Assembly: GCA_964390795.1 (NCBI GenBank)
Contig: CAYMLQ010000019.1
Location: 1-35,151, forward strand
From: CAYMLQ01 sp964390795
GTDB taxonomy: Bacteria; Verrucomicrobiota; Kiritimatiellia; RFP12; UBA1067
Length of the DNA stretch: 35,151 bases
Reading direction: 5' to 3'
Shown piece after piece: positions 1 through 6,143 of the stretch (the first letter of the stretch is position 1; every line of letters begins with the position of its first letter). The translations under genes were made by a program, and so were the position numbers. Under the pieces are notes generated by a model. That model was not told the DNA's origin. It saw only the letters and a program-made list of their open reading frames with translations, and did no database searches.

Positions 1-298
1 GCAGGGTGTCCGGGTTGAAGACATAGTCCGGCGCACGCTCGTTCACCACGCCCACAACCAGCATGTCATAGAGGGCGAACTCCGCCTTCATGTCGCGGTG
101 GAAGGTGCGCACGGGCTCGTCGGCGGCGAGCATGTTCTCCGGGTCGGTGTCGATTTTCGCACCGTGTAGCAGCGGAAAGGCCTTCGGAGCAACCGTCGGC
201 AGCACCGCGAGCAGCGCCAAGAGCAGCGTGCCTACGCCCATGATCCACGTCGTGGCGGCTGGGTGCTTCACGCAAAGGTCCATTAATCGTCGCATCAT
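1..298 (-). CDS. RND/MMPL-family exporter, N-terminal part (runs off the window)
   Basis: Only the first 99 codons are present; the gene continues past position 1. The N-terminus has a short cytoplasmic stretch, one hydrophobic segment at about residues 18-38, then a soluble start containing 'KIDTDPENML' and 'FHRDMKAEFALYDM'. This is the usual opening of the large RND-superfamily (MMPL-type) membrane exporters, where the first transmembrane helix leads into a periplasmic domain. The start ATG (298-296) overlaps the TGA of the upstream CoA-disulfide reductase gene as ATGA, so the two are probably translationally coupled; a second in-frame ATG follows at 295. The substrate cannot be read from this fragment. 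Family call is fairly sure, function is not. Confidence 0.72.
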   Translation of the reverse strand, partial: MMRRLMDLCVKHPAATTWIMGVGTLLLALLAVLPTVAPKAFPLLHGAKIDTDPENMLAADEPVRTFHRDMKAEFALYDMLVVGVVNERAPDYVFNPDTL

Positions 299-1935
299 AT
301 CAGAGTTCCTCCATAAGCTTTCCACGTCGCCAGACCGCCTGCCAGGTTACTTGCCTCAAACCCGTTCTGCCGCAAGATGCGCTCGGCCAGATAGCCGCGC
401 AACCCGACCGCGCAATAGGACACGACAGCCCGATCACGCGGCAGTTCGCCGAGGCGTTTCCGCAACTGCCCCAGCGGAATCGCCACCGCGCCGGGAATCA
501 TGCCGCCCGCGCACTCGGCCGGCTCCCGCACGTCGAGAAGAAGAGCATCGGCAGGCCTATCGTCCGCGAAGGACTGCCGCATCTCTCCCGACAGCACGTT
601 GCCAGCCACATATCCGGCGAAGTTGACGGGGTCCTTCGCCGAGCTGAACGGCGGCGCATACGCCAGTTCCAGGCGCTCGAGGTCAGCCACGCCCAGCCCT
701 GCCTGCAGCGCCGTGGCCAACACGTCGATCCGTTTGTCCACACCTTCGCTGCCTACGATCTGCGCGCCCAAGATACGGCCATCGCGCGTGAAAAGCAGTT
801 TGAGGTGCATCACTTGCGCGCCGGGATAGTACGTCGCATGCGAGAACGGATGCAGATAGATTTTTTCAAAGTCCACTCCAGCCTTCCGCAGCGCTTTTTC
901 TGTCGCTCCCACGCTGGCCGCCACCAAGCCGAACACCTTGACGATCGACGTTCCCCAGGTCCCGCGATACGGCATGACCGGCAGGCCTGCCATCGCATCC
1001 GCAGCCAGCCGGCCCTGCCGGTTGGCGGGGCCCGCCAGCGGAATCTGCGTCGGCACATTCAACACGGGATCGGTCACCTGCACCGCATCACCCACCGCAT
1101 AGATGTCAGCATCGCTCGTGCGCATCGTCCCGTCCGTTACGATACCGCCGCGCTCGCCCACCTTCAAACCCGCCGCGTGCGCCAATGCGGTGTTCGGGCG
1201 CACGCCCACGGAAAGCACCACAAGATCGGTTTCCAGAGCCTCGCCGCCCTTCAACCGGACAACCAGCTTACCGCCCGCGTCCCGCTCAAATCCCTCGACC
1301 GCCGTTCCCAGCCGAAGCGCCACACCGTTCTCAAGCATCTCCGCCTGAAGCGCCGCCGCCATTTCCGGGTCGAGCGTCGGCAGCACCTGCGGCAACAGTT
1401 CCACCAGCGTCACGTCCACCCCTCGGTGTCGCAGGTTTTCAGCCGCCTCAAGACCGATAAAGCCTCCCCCGACGACCACCGCGCGCCGAACCTCGCCCTC
1501 TGCCCTCGCCTTGATCGCGTCCATGTCGCTCAGGGTCCAGAGCGTCAGCACATCGGGATCGTCGACGCCGGGCAGCTGCGGGCGCACCGGTACGGAGCCC
1601 GTCGCCAGCAATAGCTTGTCGTATGTCTCCGTGACCTGTTCCCCTGTCGACAAATTGACGGCACGGACCGTGCGCATGGCGCGATCAATCGACGCCACCT
1701 CGTGACGCAAGCGTAGATCGACGGCGAGACGTCCCTTGAAACGGGCTGTCGGCATCACGAGCAGGCTCTCGCGCTCGGTGATCACGCCGCCCATGTGATA
1801 GGGCATCCCGCAGTTGGCGAGCGACACATGCTCGCCACGCTCGAAGAGGACGATCTCAGCTTTCTCGTCCAGCCTGCGCATCCGCGCCGCCGCACTCGCC
1901 CCACCCGCCACACCGCCCACGATCACCAGTTTCAT
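295..1935 (-). CDS. FAD-dependent CoA-disulfide reductase with C-terminal rhodanese domain
   Basis: The 546-residue protein opens with an FAD-binding motif (VIVGGVAGGASAAARMRR). The catalytic cysteine, Cys42, sits in 'NCGMPYHMGG', the single-cysteine site typical of CoA-disulfide reductase and NADH oxidase/persulfide reductase enzymes. A second Rossmann motif for NAD(P)H follows (VVVGGGFIGLEAAENL), then the dimerisation domain. From about residue 460 a rhodanese domain begins (LLLDVREPAE), with its active cysteine at Cys508 in 'SYCAVGLRGY'. Family knowledge: such CoADR-rhodanese fusions reduce CoA disulfide or CoA/glutathione persulfides with NAD(P)H and handle sulfane sulfur. The gene lies 75 bp after an ArsR-type regulator and overlaps an RND exporter gene, consistent with one operon. 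Both active cysteines are present, so the enzyme looks functional. Confidence 0.92.
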   Translation of the reverse strand: MKLVIVGGVAGGASAAARMRRLDEKAEIVLFERGEHVSLANCGMPYHMGGVITERESLLVMPTARFKGRLAVDLRLRHEVASIDRAMRTVRAVNLSTGEQVTETYDKLLLATGSVPVRPQLPGVDDPDVLTLWTLSDMDAIKARAEGEVRRAVVVGGGFIGLEAAENLRHRGVDVTLVELLPQVLPTLDPEMAAALQAEMLENGVALRLGTAVEGFERDAGGKLVVRLKGGEALETDLVVLSVGVRPNTALAHAAGLKVGERGGIVTDGTMRTSDADIYAVGDAVQVTDPVLNVPTQIPLAGPANRQGRLAADAMAGLPVMPYRGTWGTSIVKVFGLVAASVGATEKALRKAGVDFEKIYLHPFSHATYYPGAQVMHLKLLFTRDGRILGAQIVGSEGVDKRIDVLATALQAGLGVADLERLELAYAPPFSSAKDPVNFAGYVAGNVLSGEMRQSFADDRPADALLLDVREPAECAGGMIPGAVAIPLGQLRKRLGELPRDRAVVSYCAVGLRGYLAERILRQNGFEASNLAGGLATWKAYGGTLI

Positions 1936-2010
1936 ATGCCCCGCTTCCCTCTTGGTTTCCTCTTACACACTTACTATTCTCACGCTTGCCATGCGGTTGC
2001 GCAATGGGGA

Positions 2011-2322
2011 CTATTCCTTAAGCACCTCGGTCAGGTGCTTGCGCAAGCATGTGAACAGCTTGAGGAAATCCCGGTTGCGGACGGAGCAGTGCTTCACCGT
2101 GCCCGCCTTGCGCGTGGCCACCAGCCCTTGATCGACCAGAGCCTTCAACTGTAGGGAAAGCGTCGATTGCGCACAGCCCAAATGCTCCTGAACCTGTGAG
2201 CACGTCCGTTCGCCGTCCATCAGCTCCTGCATGATGGCCATCCGCAGCGGATGCGCCAGCGCCTGAACCACCCGCGCTCCCCGTGCCATCTGCTCCGACG
2301 TCAACCTCTCGTTGCTGTTCAT
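2011..2322 (-). CDS. ArsR/SmtB-family winged-helix transcriptional regulator
   Basis: This 103-residue protein has the ArsR fold: 'VVQALAHPLRMAIMQEL', a recognition helix around 'QSTLSLQLKALVDQGLV', and the wing 'ATRKAGTVKHCSV'. Four cysteines are present, two of them in or beside the helix-turn-helix (GERTCSQV, LGCAQSTL), one in the wing (KHCSV) and one in the last helix (FTCLRKH). They could form a thiol or persulfide sensor, but their positions do not clearly match the two-cysteine pattern I know from BigR/SqrR. The start at 2322 is chosen because the family-like sequence begins there; a GGAGGT lies about 15 bases upstream. An in-frame ATG at 2352 would add ten residues. It is first in an operon with CoA-disulfide reductase and an RND exporter, so sulfur or thiol-stress control is a reasonable inference. 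Confidence 0.85.
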   Translation of the reverse strand: MNSNERLTSEQMARGARVVQALAHPLRMAIMQELMDGERTCSQVQEHLGCAQSTLSLQLKALVDQGLVATRKAGTVKHCSVRNRDFLKLFTCLRKHLTEVLKE

Positions 2323-2363
2323 GGCGCCTACGTTAGCACCTCCGGTATACATCCGTCAATCTG

Positions 2364-2385
2364 AATATTTCAAACTTTAAATATT
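2364..2385. promoter_or_regulatory. Candidate ArsR operator, AT-rich inverted repeat
   Basis: A perfect 7-bp inverted repeat, AATATTT-N8-AAATATT, sits 42 bp upstream of the arsR-like start in an otherwise GC-rich genome. Its layout (short arms, 8-bp spacer) resembles operators described for ArsR-family persulfide sensors, and autoregulation is common in this family. It lies between the end of fetB and arsR, so it should control the minus-strand operon. Binding is inferred only. Confidence 0.42.
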
Positions 2386-2404
2386 TTGAGTGTTTCCCGA
2401 AGTC

Positions 2405-3202
2405 TCACGGCGCCTGCAATCGGTCCAGTCTCAGCCGCTCGCGCCCGTCGAAGAGCCGCCGCGCCGCCAGATGGATCGTGAGCAGGCTTCCGAAGCCCGC
2501 GCCGCCCGCGATCAGGTACATGATCATCATCTGGTACCGCACCGCCGCCAGCGGGTCGCTGCCCGACAGGATCTGGCCGGTCATCATGCCCGGAAGGCTC
2601 ACCACTCCGCAGACCGCCAGCGAGTTGATGATCGGCGTCATGGCCGTGCGCACGCTGTCGCGCTTGAGTTCCGCGACCGCCTCGCCCGCCGTCTGCCCCA
2701 GCGCCAGCCGGTTCTCGATCACCGCTCGCTGCCTCCACGCCCCCAGGGTGAGCGTATCCATGCCCAGCGCGATGCCGGTCATCGTGTTGCCGAGGATCAT
2801 GCCCAGCAGCGGAATCGCGTACTGCGGCGACCACCACGGCTTGACCCCGACCAACGCCAGCAGCGCGAAGACCGTCACCGTGAAACCGGCGGTGAAGAGC
2901 CCCAGCACGGCCAGCCCCACGGTCCAGCCCGCTGCGAAGCGCCGGTGCTGCCGCCGCGTGATCTCCCACGTGCCCGTCCCCAGCATCACCAGCGAGAAGC
3001 CCACCGTCCACACCGGGTGCGCGTTCTGGAAGATGCCCTTAAGCACAAAGCCCACCAGCGCCAGCTGCACAAATGTGCGCAGCGCGCCAATCAGCAGCGT
3101 GCGGCTGAGCTGCAGCCGGTGCCACGCGAACACCGCCGCCAGCGCGGCCAGCGGCAAGGCCGACAGCAGAATGTCCAGCCAAGACAGTGAGATCACGCTC
3201 AT
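2405..3202 (-). CDS. fetB: FetB-type ABC transporter permease (UPF0014)
   Basis: The 265-residue integral membrane protein has about seven hydrophobic segments and the family hallmarks 'MILGNTMTGIAL' (residues 135-146) and 'GVVSLPGMMTGQILSGSDP' (199-217). It belongs to the YbbM/FetB permease family, which in E. coli pairs with FetA and is linked to iron export and oxidative-stress resistance. The ATG at 3202 is used because it overlaps the fetA stop codon (ATGA); the reading frame remains open further upstream, but that stretch is fetA in another frame. The neighbouring ATPase gene makes the assignment firm. Transport of iron is knowledge of the E. coli pair, not shown here. Confidence 0.9.
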   Translation of the reverse strand: MSVISLSWLDILLSALPLAALAAVFAWHRLQLSRTLLIGALRTFVQLALVGFVLKGIFQNAHPVWTVGFSLVMLGTGTWEITRRQHRRFAAGWTVGLAVLGLFTAGFTVTVFALLALVGVKPWWSPQYAIPLLGMILGNTMTGIALGMDTLTLGAWRQRAVIENRLALGQTAGEAVAELKRDSVRTAMTPIINSLAVCGVVSLPGMMTGQILSGSDPLAAVRYQMMIMYLIAGGAGFGSLLTIHLAARRLFDGRERLRLDRLQAP

Positions 3203-3804
3203 GGCGTCACCTCCGTCCAGACGCCCTGCGCCGCCATGCGGTAGCCGCGCGTGGAGATGCGCCGAAGCTGCTCGGGGTCGTGTGCCACCCACACGGCCAT
3301 CATGCCGCCCTCGGCACAACGCCGCGCCACCAGCGCTTCGAACGCCCGCGTGCGCTCCGCGTCCAGATGCGCGGTCGGCTCGTCGAGCAGCAGCACCGCA
3401 GGCCGGTTCGCCAGCGTGCGCAGCAGGCCGAGCCGCTGCTTCTCGCCGCTGGAGAGCCGCGACACGGGCCACGCCAGCACCTCGGCCTCGAGCCCCAGCG
3501 CCCGCACCTCCGCCTCGTCCGGAGCAACCGCGAAGTGTGCGCGCACCTCGTCGAACCACCACTGGCTCTCGGCAGGCAGGTAGGCCACCCTCTTGCGCCA
3601 CGCGCTGGCCGGCATGGCTGCCGGCGCCTGGCCGCCGAGCCGGATCTCGCCCTGCCACGGATCGAGGTCCGCCAGCGCCCGCAGCAGCCGCGTCTTGCCG
3701 CAGCCCGAGGGCCCGGTCACGCCGACCCGCTCGCCCGCCCGCAGCTCGAACGACACCGGCCCGAACCCGCCGTAGCGAAGCTCGCTGACATGGAATCTCA
3801 TCAT
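3199..3804 (-). CDS. fetA: FetA-type ABC transporter ATP-binding protein
   Basis: A compact 201-residue ABC ATPase with all core motifs: Walker A GPSGCGKT (31-38), Q-loop glutamine around residue 81, signature LSSGEKQRLG (117-126), Walker B VLLLDEP (137-143), D-loop 'AHLD' and switch histidine in 'VWVAHD' (His175). It is shorter than typical importer ATPases, as expected for the FetA/YbbL group. Its start overlaps the stop of the HEAT/nuclease gene and its stop overlaps the fetB start, both as ATGA, so the three genes should be co-translated. With FetB it would form a cytoplasmic-membrane exporter. Confidence 0.9.
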   Translation of the reverse strand: MMRFHVSELRYGGFGPVSFELRAGERVGVTGPSGCGKTRLLRALADLDPWQGEIRLGGQAPAAMPASAWRKRVAYLPAESQWWFDEVRAHFAVAPDEAEVRALGLEAEVLAWPVSRLSSGEKQRLGLLRTLANRPAVLLLDEPTAHLDAERTRAFEALVARRCAEGGMMAVWVAHDPEQLRRISTRGYRMAAQGVWTEVTP

Positions 3805-4547
3805 GGCTTCTTGTCCTCGTCCGGCGCCGACTCGCTACGCTCGCCGACGCACACTCCGAATAGCGCCAATTTCTGGCGCAGATGGTTGTTGAGGCACGGC
3901 AGGTCTGCCGGGTAGACCGAGACCAGCCGCTTGCCCTCCTGCTGGTAGAGGATCTGCTTCTTGAGCATGCTCATCTTGTACTGCGGCGTGTCCATGCCCC
4001 AGTACTCGATATACACGTCCACCTCGGGCAGATAGAAATCTGGGCGGATCTGAAATTCGCCGATGATAAAGCTAGCCTGCGCGTGCCGATGCTCTTCCTG
4101 CGTGACCGCGACGTGGCAACGCTGGCACCGGTGCTCCACTCCGGCATCGCCGTCACGCACCGCCTGCTCGATGGCCTCGACGGTCGCCAGCGCCGCCGCC
4201 CGCACATAGTCGCGCTGGGCTGGGTTGTTCGCGAGGTCGCGCAGGTCGTGCAGACACGCATTCGCATGTGCCGCGTAAGCCTTGAGCGCTCGCAGGGCGT
4301 ACTGCTGCGTCTGCGGGTGCCGGCCGCGTAGCGCCAGCGGCACAAGCGCCGCCACCGCAGCCGCCTGATCGGCCCCGAAGCCCCCCAGCTTGCCGATGGC
4401 CGACGCCGCTAGCCGCTGGACTTCGTTGGAGGGGAGCTTGGTCAGCGCGATCAGCTCATCGAGCGCGGCAGGGTCGCCGCTGCGGCCCAACGCCAGCACG
4501 CGCTGAACCGCCGCGTGGTGCTCATCGGGTTGCATGAAACTCTTCAT
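3801..4547 (-). CDS. HEAT-repeat protein fused to a VSR-like PD-(D/E)XK nuclease domain
   Basis: 248 residues. Residues 10-130 are alpha-helical with HEAT-like periodicity ('DPAALDELIAL', 'NEVQRLAASAIGKLGG', 'HPQTQQYALRALKAYA'). A short CQRC knuckle (Cys141, Cys144, with His139 and His145) follows. Residues 165-218 carry 'IRPDFYLPEVDVYIEYWG' and then 'LKKQILYQQEGKRLVSVYP'. This order, D170...E181-Y-W-G...K, matches the VSR-like PD-(D/E)XK fold found at the ends of some superfamily I helicases. A DNA nuclease or DNA-binding role is inferred; the substrate is unknown. The start at 4547 follows a good AAAGGAG site 6 bases upstream. The last 15 residues (after 'LALFGV') come from a small repeat that also lies, inverted, just upstream of the gene. 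The stop overlaps the fetA start. Confidence 0.7.
   Translation of the reverse strand: MKSFMQPDEHHAAVQRVLALGRSGDPAALDELIALTKLPSNEVQRLAASAIGKLGGFGADQAAAVAALVPLALRGRHPQTQQYALRALKAYAAHANACLHDLRDLANNPAQRDYVRAAALATVEAIEQAVRDGDAGVEHRCQRCHVAVTQEEHRHAQASFIIGEFQIRPDFYLPEVDVYIEYWGMDTPQYKMSMLKKQILYQQEGKRLVSVYPADLPCLNNHLRQKLALFGVCVGERSESAPDEDKKP
3824..3845 (-). repeat. 22-bp inverted repeat, copy 1 (inside the 3' end of the HEAT/nuclease gene)
   Basis: Read on the minus strand this copy is GGCGAGCGTAGCGAGT followed by CGGCGC. It matches 19 of 22 bases of the copy at 4572-4593 on the plus strand, so the pair forms an inverted repeat around the HEAT/nuclease gene. It encodes the tail peptide GERSESA. Confidence 0.55.
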
Positions 4548-4571
4548 CCTGTTCTCCTTTCGCAAGGGGCT

Positions 4572-4593
4572 GGCGAGCGCAGCGAGTCAGCGC
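4572..4593 (+). repeat. 22-bp inverted repeat, copy 2 (between PHP and HEAT/nuclease genes)
   Basis: GGCGAGCGCAGCGAGT followed by CAGCGC. It is the partner of 3824-3845 in opposite orientation and covers the stop codon of the PHP gene. Similar GCGAGCG/AGCGAGC words are common small repeats in GC-rich genomes, so independent origin is possible. Confidence 0.5.
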
Positions 4594-5318
4594 TGGTTCG
4601 CACTGCCCCAGCCCACGGCACGCGCCTCGAACACGGCCCTGAGCGCCCGCACCGAGAACTCCGGCAGCTCCGCCTCGCTCCAGATCCGACCAATGCAGTT
4701 CAGGTAGTGCGCGTCAGACGAGCGGATGAAGGGCAGCCCCAGCGTCTTCTCCCTCCAGACGACCAGGTCGGCGTGGCGGCTCAGTTCGACCGCGTCGAAG
4801 CCCTCGTCGCCGTGGAGCCCGCCCAACTGCGAGGTGACGCTGAAGACGGAACGGTCGAGGTGCGCCGCGATGAAAAGTCCGCCCAGCGCATGAACCCTCT
4901 CCCCGACCTCGCGGATGCTCAGCCGCGTCGGTGCGCTGAGCAGGTGGTCCTCCAGCTCTTCAACCTCCTCGTCCGCGTTGACCACCACCTGGTCGCCGAA
5001 CACGTCAGGCACGTTTTTGCGCGTGGGCAGCGCGGCATAGACGGTCTCGGTCAGCGCGGCGGCCTGCTCCAGCGTGTCGAACACCGCGAGGCAGTGGACC
5101 TCCTCGGACGTCGTCACCTCCATGCCGAAGAGGCAGCGGAACGACTCGCGGCGGCACGCCTCCGCCAGCGCCTGGCAGTTGCGCGACGAGTTATGATCGG
5201 AGAGCATGATGCCGTCCAGTCCGGCGGCCTTGGCGGCCCGAACGATCGCGGAGGGCGAACTCTGGAGGTCGCCGCACGGCGAGAGGCACGAGTGGATATG
5301 GAGGTCGAACTTGAACAT
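4587..5318 (-). CDS. PHP-domain metal-dependent phosphoesterase
   Basis: A stand-alone 243-residue PHP protein with the full set of metal ligands: HIH (His7, His9), 'LSDHNS' (Asp41, His42), 'GMEVTT' (Glu67), His75 in 'EVHCLAVF', His153 in 'FIAAHLDR', and 'RSSDAH' (Asp202, His204). The opening 'FDLHIHSCLSPCGD' is typical of a bacterial PHP subgroup of unknown substrate; relatives hydrolyse phosphoesters in nucleotides or nucleic acids. It is the first gene of a minus-strand run with the HEAT/nuclease fusion and FetAB, 40 bp upstream of the nuclease gene start. The stop codon lies inside the small inverted repeat at 4572-4593. Enzyme class is secure, substrate is not. Confidence 0.85.
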   Translation of the reverse strand: MFKFDLHIHSCLSPCGDLQSSPSAIVRAAKAAGLDGIMLSDHNSSRNCQALAEACRRESFRCLFGMEVTTSEEVHCLAVFDTLEQAAALTETVYAALPTRKNVPDVFGDQVVVNADEEVEELEDHLLSAPTRLSIREVGERVHALGGLFIAAHLDRSVFSVTSQLGGLHGDEGFDAVELSRHADLVVWREKTLGLPFIRSSDAHYLNCIGRIWSEAELPEFSVRALRAVFEARAVGWGSANQR

Positions 5319-5366
5319 GCGCCACCAGTATCACCGAACCGGGAGGGTTTGACAAGCCGCAGGAAC

Positions 5367-5645
5367 GAGGGTTCAGGGGTCAGGCAGCTTGACTGGTGCT
5401 CTGCGCCGGCTAAAGCCGGGACAACATACCTTGGCTGCGCGGGCCTGCGGCGTCCGTACGTTGTTCCGGCTTTAGCCGGCCCAGGGCATGGAACGAACCG
5501 CCTCCGCACGGGTGGCGTACACAGAAGCGAATACGCACTCCTTTCGACGCCCCATCATTTCGGCTGTGACAAGCCCCGCTCCCTTATAGTATGCTTATCA
5601 CTTTCTTACATGACCTCTGAACCCTGACCTCTGAACCCTGACCCC
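5367..5645. repeat. Heptamer repeat locus A: facing G-rich (5367-5384) and C-rich (5611-5645) tracts
   Basis: The left tract reads GGGTTCA-GGGGTCA. The right tract is the reverse complement type, two perfect 14-bp copies TGACCTCTGAACCC at 5611-5624 and 5625-5638 plus a partial third. The tracts face each other around a spacer that contains the REP-like hairpin at 5405-5480. The right tract runs to within a few bases of the GtrA-like ATG at 5649. Confidence 0.65.
5405..5480. repeat. REP-like palindrome with 25-bp arms
   Basis: Arms at 5405-5429 and 5456-5480 are inverted copies with two mismatches, around a 26-bp GC-rich loop. The outer end is the palindrome-like word GCCGGCTAAAGCCGG. A strong cruciform or RNA hairpin is expected. 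No transposase is adjacent; it looks like an intergenic repetitive element. Confidence 0.75.
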
Positions 5646-5648
5646 TCT

Positions 5649-6143
5649 ATGATACACCTCCTCAAGAAACACCTGAGCCACGACGCGCACCCGCTGGTGC
5701 AATTCATTAAGTACGGCATTGTCGGCGGCCTGTCGACCGGCATCAGCATTGTCATTTTTTTTCTGATCGGCTGGTTTTTTCTGCCCTGCCTCACGCAAGA
5801 TGACATAACGGTCAGGCTGCTGGGGCTTACCGCGCCCGCGATCTCACAGTCCACGCGCGCCTGGAACGCGGGCATCAGTAATGCGATCGGGTTTGTCCTC
5901 TCCAACGTCGTCTGCTATATCCTCAACCGGCTCTTTGTCTTTAAGCCAGGCAAGCACCGCTGGCTCGTTGAATTCCTGCTCTTTTTCGCGGTTTCAGGTG
6001 TCAGTTGGGCCATCGGCACCACGATCCAGACGCTGCTCATCACCTGTCAGGGAATGCAGACCACGCTGGCCTTCGGCGCGAACATCGCCTGCGCGCTGCT
6101 GATCAACTACGCCATGCGCAAGTTTGTGATCTTCAAGGGATAA
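5649..6143 (+). CDS. GtrA-like four-helix membrane protein
   Basis: 164 residues with four predicted transmembrane helices at about 19-48, 75-93, 104-126 and 133-156. The first helix region 'QFIKYGIVGGLSTGISIVIF', 'GFVLSNVVCYILNRLFVF' and the C-terminal 'NYAMRKFVIFKG' are characteristic of the GtrA/DPMS-like family. Members are thought to help move or position polyprenyl-linked sugars across the cytoplasmic membrane for cell-surface polysaccharide modification. The ATG at 5649 has no Shine-Dalgarno sequence; a C-rich heptamer tract occupies that position. The TAA ends at 6143 and the priA stop codon starts at 6144 on the other strand, so the convergent genes have no gap. Confidence 0.85.
   Translation: MIHLLKKHLSHDAHPLVQFIKYGIVGGLSTGISIVIFFLIGWFFLPCLTQDDITVRLLGLTAPAISQSTRAWNAGISNAIGFVLSNVVCYILNRLFVFKPGKHRWLVEFLLFFAVSGVSWAIGTTIQTLLITCQGMQTTLAFGANIACALLINYAMRKFVIFKG

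Larger units (their letters stand above)
5319..5648. other. 330-bp intergenic region between divergent PHP and GtrA-like genes
   Basis: No gene is visible. The region holds a G-rich heptamer tract, a long REP-like hairpin, and a C-rich heptamer tract that ends at the GtrA-like start codon (listed separately). Promoters for both flanking genes should be here; an AT-rich stretch at about 5583-5610 is the likeliest place for the rightward one, but no clear -35/-10 pair was identified. Confidence 0.6.

Noticed and set aside
3203..3658. N-terminal extension of FetB upstream of 3202
   Set aside because: The extension is only fetA read in another frame; the ATGA junction at 3199-3202 gives the normal FetB length.
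4515..5627. 370-codon plus-strand frame opposite the PHP gene
   Set aside because: The minus-strand PHP protein has all metal ligands; the plus-strand frame continues into the REP hairpin and heptamer repeats.
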